A stretch of DNA of 64,000 nt from Pachypanchax playfairii (lineage: Eukaryota > Chordata > Actinopteri > Cyprinodontiformes > Aplocheilidae): contig SSNP01000248.1 in assembly GCA_006937955.1 (NCBI GenBank), positions 440,903 to 504,902 of the forward strand, read 5' to 3'. The translations under genes and the position numbers were made by a program. Positions 55,363 through 64,000 of the stretch are shown piece by piece (position 1 is the stretch's first letter; each line of letters opens with the position of its first letter). The notes beneath the pieces were generated by a model. The model made no database searches. It was not told the origin of the DNA and saw only the letters and a list, made by a program, of their open reading frames with translations.

Positions 55363-55950
55363 TTAAAGAGGCCCTTCCATTAAATACTTTTTTTCTGAGG
55401 TTTCTGTTGAATATTTTAGCTCCACAGGTGTTCTTACCTTCATAGTGGGTGAAAACAGGTCAACAACTTCTCTTTCAGTGTTTATCTCTCAAACTACGCA
55501 GGTGGTGATAAAACCCGAGTTCTCCCGAGTCCGAACGGCCTGTATCTGTTTCATCACAACTCCTTTGTGCGTTAGTATTTGGCAGCTCCTGCAGTTAAAA
55601 CCACGCCTAGCATGCTGCTGGCTAAAAGCTGTAGCATAACGTAGCAAACAGAAAGACATGACATCTGGTGTTGCCATGCACAGCGGGGCAGGAAACAGTA
55701 TACCTTGCTCTGATAGGCTAGTTTGTTAGCCAATCAGAATCCAGCAAATTTTGAATAATGAATATGAACGAGCTGCTGACGAAGTCTGATGGAAGGAGCC
55801 GGAACCACCTGAATTTTAACACAGACAGATTGAAAGGTCTGTTAATAAGTTTTTCATGATGTTTTTTAGATATAAAATGTTTCATTTTACTGGTTAATAC
55901 TTAAGAAATAACCACAAAGTCCCGAAATTTGTATGAAATGACCTCTTTAA
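55363..55950 (+). mobile_element. Family A TTAA-MITE, copy A8, complete
   Basis: TTAA at 55363-55366 and 55947-55950, full internal sequence, 588 bp. Terminal repeats AAAGAGGCCCTTCCAT and ATGACCTCTTT. Confidence 0.9.
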
Positions 55951-56985
55951 GTGACACTGGAGCTTACGAAGATAAATGCTCAGTATATTGAACTCTGAAT
56001 GCAAACACAGGGAGACAGTTAGTGATGATGTCATTAACTGATAACAAGTTAAAAACTAAAACATGTTTCATGTTTAACACACTGGTAATTAATATTGTCA
56101 TCCAATGCTGGATCCAGAATCTAATATTCTTAACAATGAGACGGGCAGAGGTTGGACCTACCTGATTAATATATCAAAAAGTGAACCTAGGTGAGGGCAG
56201 GAGCAGGATGGAGACAGACAGACAGGTACAGCAGACAACTTCACCGGCAGCAAACTCATCACAAAAAGTGCTGGATGTCTCTGGAGGAGTTTCTGCTGCA
56301 AGTCACACATTGAACTATCCTGCAAAGAAGCAACAGGTAAAACTGAGCACTGAATTACTAAAAATATACTGAATCTCTTGAGAATACAACAACAAAATAT
56401 TCACCAACAATCATTACATGTGAGAGATTGTAAAAATACATGTGTGAGATGAAAGCCTTTGTAGAAAATAAGTTGAACAACATGGTTTTTACCAGCTTTA
56501 CTGTGGGTGTTACAGTTTGTAAAGAAAAAGCAGCTCTATGCAAGTTATAATAAGATGAATTAGTCGAATCTCTGTAATGTTCTGCTGGGTTATGAACTCC
56601 TCCTGTCCACACATAATGTTCATGTCATGATCGCGATCTTAGTGCAGGATGTAGCAACAAAGTAGGGAATAGATGGTATCAGGAATGATAAAGTTCAGTT
56701 TAATAGGTGTCTCTTTAAGATGAAAGATGGAGTCATTCATACTGTAAGAAGGTCTGAGCTTCATTAGCTGAGAGGAGGAAGTGCACATGACTCAGAACAT
56801 CTCGGGTAAACTGAGTCAAATGAAGTTGTTAAACTGTTGTTGATCAGCACTGATGGAGTCACTGTGTGTTATATTTAACATTTTTTCAAAGATTATCAAG
56901 TGTGGTACTTTAAAAGCAATGAAAAATGAACAATTACCGAGACATACGTAGATTAAATGTACATTCAGATTTTGTGCGTTTGATG
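55951..56985. other. Intergenic, nothing recognised
   Basis: No gene recognised. A short open stretch at 56181-56335 ends before GTAAAACT, weakly donor-like. Confidence 0.35.
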
Positions 56986-56989
56986 GATT

Positions 56990-57200
56990 TGACGGGTGTT
57001 CCAAAGCATGCGGTCCTGGCAGCTTTGTTATGTGTGGTGAGGAGAGAGAGGAGGTGGGGTTGTTCTTATCTGAACACAAAGTGTTGGTACCGCTGTGCCA
57101 TCTTGATGAGGAAAGCTGTAAGTATCAGGTCTTCTGTGATGCACATCCCCAGAAACCTGGCAGCTCTGAGTGACTGAACGAGGCTGATTGTGATTGGGGT
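56990..57200 (-). mobile_element. Antisense LINE remnant
   Basis: On the minus strand ARFLGMCITEDLILTAFLIK then MAQRYQHFVF has the form of the LINE segment FLGV(H)ITEDLTW with a KKAQQRL-type continuation, which precedes the RLYFL block seen at 53690. Flanking pieces to 57260 may belong to it. Decayed. Confidence 0.45.
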
Positions 57201-57260
57201 GTCTGGAGTGTGATTGTTCCAGTGCTGGTATGATGTGGAAGTTGAAGGTTTTGGATCTTT

Positions 57261-57846
57261 GCACCCCTGGTTGACTTACCAGTTATCATATTCTTCTGTC
57301 TTCTGACTTGAAAGAATAATTTTCAGTCTCATAAATTGCATGTATCTCACTGGTAGAACCAGAACGAGGCTTTTACCGTGATGACTTTCTAGAACATCAT
57401 AGATGTCCTTGATTCTGAAAACTATAACAGACTCTGACCAATCTCTTATTAAAGCCCCAATCACAAAAGTTCTTAATGAGCAATTGGTTCATAGAAATCT
57501 GCCAAATTCTACAAAATTTAGAGTTCTTAGACATTCATGGAGGTGAGCACATTTTCCCACAGCATTTTTTGGACGTTTGTACGGCTGCTGTTCAATTAAC
57601 ATTAGCAATTTGAGGCATTTTGGAAAGAATGAGGTGATTTTCTGTCTCGTGTCATCATGTTCTTCGCAGTGATGCCTTGCAAACCTCCCCGGTCTAACTG
57701 TCTCTCTTTTATGACGAGAGTTTTACCCAAATAATAAAGCCAGAGTGATTAGACCAGAGGAAGGTTTCAAGGCTCCCCAATGTGCTACTCATCAGTTTGA
57801 AGTTGTTATAACAATTCTACAGCTTTCAGCACATTTTGTAAGTGAA
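57261..57846. other. Intergenic, nothing recognised
   Basis: No supported feature. Confidence 0.4.
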
Positions 57847-59014
57847 TGTCATGTTCCGTCCCTGTCCATGTCACGCTGCCTGTTTTCAGTTTGTCCACTC
57901 TGTTATTTGGCTTAGTTTTCTTAGATTGAGATTTGATTTTTGTTTGGGTGGTTTTAAGTTAGTCTGTGTGGCAGGCTTTGTGTCTGCACTATTCACTGTA
58001 ATCCTGTCTCATGCTCTATACCTGCGAACACTTCAATCCCACTCACTCGCTCCTTGCACAAAGGGAGAATTCATATGAGTGGCTTTTAAATGTAACAGTA
58101 TATATATATATGTAATCCACAAACAGCATTGTTCTCGAGCATTCCAGCGGTCCTACGCAAAGGGTTTTTGCTGTGTCTTAGACAAGACCCTCAACATGGC
58201 CACAAACTTCCAAACAGGCATGGAATGCTGGACTGTTATAGCGCTGACATTATGCTGGCATAAGAAGGCCATAGAAAATGATCCCAAAATCAGATCTTTT
58301 ATATCTGTTTGTGCAGGTCAATGTGACCAACTGTCAGGTTCTGGGGTTTTTGGTTTGTTTATTCATTATGAGTGAGATTTTGTGAAGTTGTGTTTTCAAC
58401 TTGTTCCTCATGTTCCTATGTGTATCTAGTGTTTTGATTTATCCCCAGCCTCTAGGTTCAGCTTTTATTTTCTCATGAACTAGTTTCCTGTTTTGCTTTT
58501 ATTTTGGTTATGTCTGTACTTCCTGTTCTCCTCATGTGTCATTCAGTATCTTGTCAGTTCAGATTGTCTCTTCAGTCTAGTGTTTTTCCGTTCAGGTGTT
58601 TCTTGTTTCTGGGATTAGTTCCTGTGTTTGTTTCTCCCCATGTCCCCAGATGTTTTTAGTTTTGTAATCAGTTAGGTTTGGTATTTAAGTCGCATGTATG
58701 TGTTAGTCGGCGTCGGTTTGTTCTTAGTCATTCTTAGTTGTAGTCCCTGTCTCCGTTCATAGTTCCCAGTCTTAGCTCTTAGTATCGTGTATCTCAATTT
58801 CCAGTTTATCTTAGTCTCGGCTTCTCCTTTTGTTTCGCTTTGTTTTGGATTACCTTTGTTTGGATTCACCGCCTCTTCCCCTTTTGTTAGTTCATTTGCT
58901 GCCATGTCGGCATGTTACTTTCTATTTTATTAAAACCTTCTGTTGCTCTTTAAACCCGTTCAGTTGTGTTTTACCCCACACTCACTGCACCTGGGTCCTA
59001 CATTATAACTGTCA
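57847..59014 (+). mobile_element. LTR-like unit, plus strand
   Basis: It begins TGTCATGTTCC and has a TATTTAAG promoter-like box at about 58682. TATTAAAACC lies at about 58928, and the end CACTGCACCTGGGTCCTACA is typical of fish Gypsy-type LTR 3' ends. No second LTR or internal coding region is seen, so it would be a solo LTR. About 1.15 kb; 58080-58390 may be an additional insertion. No 5-bp duplication was confirmed. Confidence 0.45.
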
Positions 59015-59820
59015 TGTTGCGGTTGTGGTAAACTCCAAACTGTACCCAGACTTCAGACCAACACAAGATGAGAGGTAAGTAACAGATTTATTTACAGGAG
59101 GATGATTGTACAGAGAACCAGGAGTTAACAGTCTGTAAATTATGTATCGAAACAGGAACTCAGGCACGGGATCTGGGAACTTCCGGAGGCGCTCTAGCGA
59201 TGGAGGAGAGAACAGGTTAGTGATGCGGTTTCTGGGTTGATGATGACCAGTACGGTGTGCTGGGTATGTGCTCGCAGACTTACGGTGATTGGAGAAGGAG
59301 AGAAGCCTGGAGGAGGACTGCGGGAAACAACAGTGGTGGTGGTGTGTCTGATGAGGGTGATGATGATGACGAGAGTAATCCAGAGTGAAGCGACTGATGA
59401 TGTTTTGTTGCAGAAGGGTGGACAGAGCTACAGCGAGGAACAGAGCAGGCGTGGACGGATCCAGGAGGAGAGACAGACAATCCAGGAACGGGAGCGGACG
59501 TGAGACGCACGTCAGAGACAGGAGCTGGGTCCTCCGAACGGCACGGCAGACTGCCAGTGCGGGAGATGAAGGCACCCAGGGACTGGAGCTGAAATCCAGA
59601 GAGGACGGAACTAGGAAGAGGAGGACAAGGTCGAGGTAAGTATCTAAACTACATGAATGAAACTCGTAACTAGGAGGCCTAAACGTTACCACGTAGATAG
59701 CGAAACAAACTGGCGTCTGTCTCTGGTTCCTCCAGGGCTTATAATCCAGCCCGGGCGGGGCTGGGTAATGAACCACACCTGCGCCTGATCAGCAGGATTC
59801 ATCTCAGCTGCTCTGTCACA
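59015..59820 (-). mobile_element. LTR-like unit, minus strand
   Basis: Read on the minus strand it begins TGTGACAGAGCAGCTGAG, has a TTATAAGCCC box and AATAAATCTG near the end, and ends AACCGCAACA, so TG...CA. A 254-codon minus-strand frame (59012-59776) is open through most of it but is low in recognisable motifs (Ser/Pro/Leu-rich, a His run at HHHHPHQTHHHH) and overlaps the promoter-like end, so I do not call it a gene. Confidence 0.4.
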
Positions 59821-60034
59821 CCCTTCAATGACATGGTTAGTTTCCAAACCAAAACAACACACCACTCACCAAGTGCTGAGACCTGACAATAACCTCCATC
59901 AAAACCTCAAAGAAGGATTGGTTCTGTTCTAGGGACTAATCTAGATCCTCTTGAGCTTCCAAAAGAAGAATGCTTTATAAAATGAAAAACATCTTGGACA
60001 ACCCAAAGCACCTTTTTTGCAATACAGTGACTTT
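59821..60034. other. Intergenic, nothing recognised
   Basis: Short stretch without features. Confidence 0.4.
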
Positions 60035-60330
60035 AAGTGGCAGTAGCTCAGGAAGTAGAGCAGATTGTCTGGTTACCAGAGGGTCAACGTTTCAAATGCT
60101 GGAAAAGATCACTTTGCTGTTGTGCGTCTACCTGTTTGGTGGTGGTCAGAGGGCCCATTGGCACCTGTGCCTCAAAGGCCCCCTCTGTCAGTGGGTGTCG
60201 CAGCTGCAGCTACAATATGTGTGTAGTTTATCCCCCCTGAACCAAACATGTGAGTTTGTGAATGGGTGAATGACAAACTGTTGTGTGAAGCGCTTTGGGA
60301 GACATCTGATTTTAAAAATGTGTTATACGT
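60035..60330 (+). mobile_element. tRNA-derived SINE, diverged
   Basis: Head GTGGCAGTAGCTCAGGAAGT then AGAGCAGATTGTCTGGTTACC, weak B box (GTTTCAAATGC), body AGCTACAATATGTGTGTAG and tail GTGTGAAGCGCTTTGGGAG match the layout of 1908-2187 with many changes. Confidence 0.65.
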
Positions 60331-60786
60331 GTCCCCACCATTTATCATTTAACTTGCCAACAGAGTGTCTTGAGTCAGAAGCTTCTTCAGATCTGCTGCA
60401 ACACAATCCACTATAGGAGAGCCCTCCCACCCACAGTTACATCCATCTATAACAATTCTCTGAAGGAACTTAGAACATGAGTAACTACAGCATTTAATTT
60501 CCCTTTAGGAATTAATAAAACAATATTGAATTAAACTGAATTTAATTTAATCTTGGTATCAGCTTTTGAAGCTGATGATATTCCTGGATTTTGAGCTGAA
60601 GTCATTTATCTGTCCACTAATCCAGACTCCTTATTCTCCTGTTACAGATTACTGTGTTATTACAAATCATATTGACTGGCTGATAACACTAATGTAATGA
60701 CAGAAGAAGTTCAAGCTAACAGACAGAAAATCGTGTCATTATCAATTTGTAAAAATATCTAATTTACTCTAATACATATACACATA
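60331..60786. other. Intergenic, nothing recognised
   Basis: No supported feature. Confidence 0.4.
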
Positions 60787-61100
60787 TACAGTGGGGCAAA
60801 GAAGTATTTAGTCAGCCACCAATTGTGTAAGTTCTCCCACTTAAAAAGATCAGAGAGGCCTGTAATTTTCATCATAGGTATACCTCAACTATGAGAGACA
60901 AAATGAGGAAAAAAAATCCAGAAAATCACATTGTCTGATTTTTAAAGAATTTATTTGCAAATTATGGTGGAAAATAAGTATTTGGTCACCTACAAACAAG
61001 TAAGATTTCTGGCTTTCACAGACCTGTAACTTCTTTAAGAGGCTCCTCGGTCCTCCACTCGTTACCTGTATTAATGGCACCTGTGTGAACTCGTTATCAG

Positions 61101-61108
61101 TATAAAAG
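61101..61108 (+). promoter_or_regulatory. TATA box of Tc1 copy 3
   Basis: TATAAAAG about 43 bp before the transposase ATG, as in the other copies. Confidence 0.55.
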
Positions 61109-61151
61109 ACACCTGTCCACAACCTCAAACAGTCACGCTCCAAACTCCACT

Positions 61152-62174
61152 ATGGCCAAGACCAAAGAGCTGTCAAAGGACACCAGAAACAAAATTGTAG
61201 ACCTTCACCAGGCTGGGAAGACTGAATCTGCAATAGGTAAGCAGCTTGGTGTGAAGAAATCAACTGTGGGAGCAATTATTAGAAAATGGAAGACATACAA
61301 GACCACTGATAATCTCCCTCGATCTGGGGCTCCACGCAAGATCTCACCCCGTGGGGTCAAAATGATCACAAGAACGGTGAGCAAAAATCCCAGAACCACA
61401 CGGAGGGACCTAGTGAATGACCTGCAGAGAGCTGGGACCAAAGTAACAAAGGCTACCATCAGTAACACACTACGCCGCCAGGGACTCAAATCCTGCAGTG
61501 CCAGACGTGTCCCCCTGCTGAAGCCAGGACACGTCCAGGCCCGTCTGCGGTTTGCTAGAGAGCATTTGGATGATCCAGAAGAGGATTGGGAGAACATCAT
61601 ATGGTCAGATGAAACCAAAATAGAACTTTTTGGTAGAAACTCAACTTGTCGTGTTTGGAGGGGAAAGAATGCTGAGTTGGATCCAAAGAACACCATACCT
61701 ACTGTAAAGCATGGGGGTGGAAACATCATGCTTTGGGGCTGTTTTTCTGCAAGGGGACCAGGACGACTGATCCGTGTAAAGGAAAGAATGAATGGGGCCA
61801 TGTATCGTAAGATTTTGAGTGAAAACCTCCTTCCATCAGCAAGGGCATTGAAAATGAGACGTGGCTGGGTCTCTCAGCATGACAATGATCCCAAACACAC
61901 CGCCCGGGCAACGAAGGAGTGGCTTCGTAAGAAGCATTTCAAGGTCCTGGAGTGGCCTAGCCAGTCTCCAGATCTCAACCCCATAGAAAATCTCTGGAGG
62001 GAGTTGAAAGTCCGTGTTGCCCAGCGTCAGCCCCAAAACATCACTGCTCTAGAGGAGAGCTGCATGGAGGAATGGGCCAAAATACCAGCAACAGTGTGTG
62101 AAAACCTTGTGAAGACTTACAGAAAACGTTTGACCTCTGTCATTGCCAACAAAGGCTATATAACAAAGTATTGA
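61152..62174 (+). CDS. Tc1-type DDE transposase, 340 aa, intact frame
   Basis: Same architecture as the copy 1 protein: N-terminal helix-turn-helix (about 30-47), linker, second DNA-binding region, then a DD34E core with D153, D244 and E279. The frame is uninterrupted. Private changes are P228, S241 and S303, where the other two copies have S, F and I. S241 is three residues before catalytic D244, in a block (WVFQHDND) that the other two copies share, so activity of this copy could be lowered. It shares T254 and R326 with copy 2, which makes those the likely ancestral residues. Start choice and promoter spacing are as in copy 1. Confidence 0.95.
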   Translation: MAKTKELSKDTRNKIVDLHQAGKTESAIGKQLGVKKSTVGAIIRKWKTYKTTDNLPRSGAPRKISPRGVKMITRTVSKNPRTTRRDLVNDLQRAGTKVTKATISNTLRRQGLKSCSARRVPLLKPGHVQARLRFAREHLDDPEEDWENIIWSDETKIELFGRNSTCRVWRGKNAELDPKNTIPTVKHGGGNIMLWGCFSARGPGRLIRVKERMNGAMYRKILSENLLPSARALKMRRGWVSQHDNDPKHTARATKEWLRKKHFKVLEWPSQSPDLNPIENLWRELKVRVAQRQPQNITALEESCMEEWAKIPATVCENLVKTYRKRLTSVIANKGYITKY

Positions 62175-62392
62175 GATTAACTTTTGTTATTGACCAAATA
62201 CTTATTTTCCACCATAATTTGCAAATAAATTCTTTAAAAATCAGACAATGTGATTTTCTGGATTTTTTTTCCTCATTTTGTCTCTCATAGTTGAGGTATA
62301 CCTATGATGAAAATTACAGGCCTCTCTGATCTTTTTAAGTGGGAGAAGTTACACAATTGGTGGCTGACTAAATACTTTTTTGCCCCACTGTA

Positions 62393-62801
62393 TATTTTTT
62401 AACCAAACATGAATATTACTGAAAGACAGCATATCCACCTCCATCAGCTGCTGAGAATAAGGAAACATTACAATTTACATTGTATTTATTGAACCAGAGT
62501 CTGTCCTCATGGAGACCTTCAGCTGGAACTCTCACCCGCTCACCCTGACACTGTGATCGATTTTTTTTTTTTTTGTTTTTGTATTAAATTAATAACTACA
62601 GGTAAACAAATGTGAAAATGTACCACTGAAATATGAACTGCTAACATCAGCAGGAGATATCACCTAAAAGTAATTTGAAGTGTTTTTTTGGTTGCTGTTT
62701 TATTGTTGTCAGGACAATGTCCCATTTGTTCATATGAAGAGGGCGGAGCTTAAAACCTGTGTTGCTGCCAGCCACTAGGTGGTACTTGTCCTTCCCCTGC
62801 A
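62393..62801. other. Intergenic, nothing recognised
   Basis: A T-run at 62562-62573. Nothing else. Confidence 0.4.
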
Positions 62802-63385
62802 TTACGCCGGGCTCACACTGCCTACGGAACGGCTTCGGTCCGGTTTTTCCGCAAGCTACCACTCACATCTGCTCCAGATAGGGAGTGCAGCCAGCTCCGG
62901 TGCTGGGTGCGGAAACGGCACTCGCGAGAACAGAAGTTCACGTGGGTTATCGTTTTGTCAGGACTTCACACGAGAACACGTCCATTATTTAGCAAATGTG
63001 TGAAAATGTGTTGTGCTGCAGGCTTTCGGGACCCTGTGTCACCGGGTGTGATGTAATGTTTACATTTCCTATTAGCGCGTGTGCTGTCTAAAAAGAAGAG
63101 TCAAGTTACAATTGTTTGTACACTCGTTTATTTTGAAAAAACACCGGATATTCAAGCCACACTTCCTGTATAGCTCGTCAGATTTCATCAAACTTGACGC
63201 GGATCCTCTCCGGCGTCCGGAAAAAATAGAACCTTGCGGATTCTTTCTGTAGTGCCGTACGGCCCCCGTAACCGGACCCGCACCGCGCGGAGCTACTGTG
63301 AGCCTTCAAAAGGGATTTTAATCTAACGGAATACCTGCGGGGGCCGCACCGGACCGGATCTGGATGCAGTGTGAGCCCGGGGTAA
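62802..63385. mobile_element. GC-rich MITE with CCGGGCTCACACTGC ends
   Basis: Left TTACGCCGGGCTCACACTGC and right GCAGTGTGAGCCCGGGGTAA are 20-bp inverted repeats with one mismatch. Inside the repeats lie further inverted GGTCCGG / CCGGACC-type words (62838 and 63343). TA on each side (62803-62804 and 63383-63384) fits a TA duplication, but other readings are possible. It is 584 bp without a transposase. Confidence 0.7.
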
Positions 63386-64000
63386 CACCTACAGTATATG
63401 TCTAGTTTGTTCATGTTCTTGGTTCATACATACAAGCAGAGCTTGTAATGTGAGTGACAGCTTGATTGCTGCCAAGTCAGCTGCATGTTCTTGTGTTGTA
63501 TTTTAGTGCTGAAGAAAAAAAAAGAAATAAAAAACAGCTTGTCACGAGCAGTCAACCATTATCTGTGGTAAAAAAAATGTTGAATTTAAAAGCAGCCTGT
63601 TGAGAAACTTCCAGCAAAGATACATGGACTATCTGTTGAATACACAGAATATTGTTATAGTCATTGTAACTACCATTAAGATGTTGAACAGTATTTAAAA
63701 AATATTATTTTGTAATTGTTTAAGAGTGAAATTTTATTTCGTCTTGGAACTGTGCTGCACTTGGCTCCACTGTCATGGACGAGTATAAACTGCTCTTAAT
63801 ATAATCAGTAATTAAAGGATCCTTCATAGCAGGAAGGCTTCTTTTATTAAACCACAGCTTATTTTTCAAACTACAGTATTTTTCTGCCAGAGTCTGCCTT
63901 ACTGCCTACTGCCTTCTCCTTCCGGAGTTGGAATCAAAGCACCACAGCAATCAGAGTTCAGAGTTTGCTCCAGATTTGGAGACAGATCTTTAAACTTGAT
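63386..64000. other. Intergenic, nothing recognised
   Basis: AT-rich sequence to the window end, with no supported gene. Confidence 0.4.

Larger units (their letters stand above)
60789..62390 (+). mobile_element. Tc1/mariner element, copy 3, full length
   Basis: It is 1602 bp, flanked by TA at 60787-60788 and 62391-62392, with the same ~200-bp inverted repeats and internal direct repeats as copy 1. The two terminal repeats differ slightly from each other (CAAAGAAG on the left, the complement of CAAAAAAG on the right, and one C/G change near 62347), so they have begun to drift or recombine. It inserted in a short TA/CA-rich stretch. Confidence 0.97.

Noticed and set aside
59012..59776. 254-residue minus-strand protein, the longest frame outside the transposases and LINEs
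   Set aside because: It lies inside an LTR-like unit and overlaps its regulatory ends; Ser/Pro/His-rich with no recognisable domain.

Overview
This window looks like a repeat-dense, gene-poor piece of nuclear DNA from a ray-finned (teleost) fish. The grounds are the mix of repeats. Tc1/mariner elements carry a transposase with Sleeping-Beauty-type spacing. There are L2-like LINE 3' ends, tRNA-headed SINEs, many AT-rich non-autonomous DNA transposons (MITEs) with TTAA, 8-bp, TA or 3-bp target duplications, long CA/TG arrays, and 10 Ns inside a poly-C run typical of a draft assembly. No bacterial operon, CRISPR array, plasmid or rRNA is visible. I could not recognise any complete host gene. Two exon-like segments (25196-25250 plus, 46339-46577 minus) are weak candidates only.

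Layout. 0-9 kb: an hAT-like end, a tRNA-SINE, a complete hAT-type MITE with an 8-bp duplication (3671-4249), a CA-flanked dispersed repeat and a 5'-truncated L2-like LINE (about 7245-8212). 10-17 kb: two nearly identical full-length Tc1 elements (10515-12116 and 15300-16900), the second with a frameshifted transposase. 17-25 kb: copies of a TTAA-flanked MITE (family A below), one split by a retroelement-like insertion with a 13-bp target duplication that carries a coiled-coil reading frame, and a hAT element (24104-24800) that keeps the start of a transposase. 25-38 kb: three copies of a ~700-bp MITE ending in AGCTACG (family B), a TIR element at 30.1-30.75 kb, and a MITE nested in another MITE at 34.9-36.1 kb. 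38-56 kb: more family A copies interrupted by a LINE and a SINE, a Harbinger-like MITE with a TAA duplication, a second copy of the membrane/coiled-coil element, a 36-bp minisatellite, two LINE 3' ends and a piggyBac-like transposase N-terminus. 57-64 kb: two LTR-like units lying tail to tail, a third full-length Tc1 element (60789-62390) and a GC-rich MITE (62802-63385).

How the parts relate: nearly everything identifiable is mobile DNA, and the nesting gives a relative order. Family A MITEs are older hosts for later LINE, SINE and coiled-coil-element insertions. The three Tc1 copies differ by only a handful of bases and are the youngest layer; two of them have uninterrupted 340-residue transposases with the full catalytic triad, so they were active recently. 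The most interesting loose ends are the two-copy membrane/coiled-coil element and the recurring short hydrophobic-start reading frames kept inside unrelated-looking MITEs.
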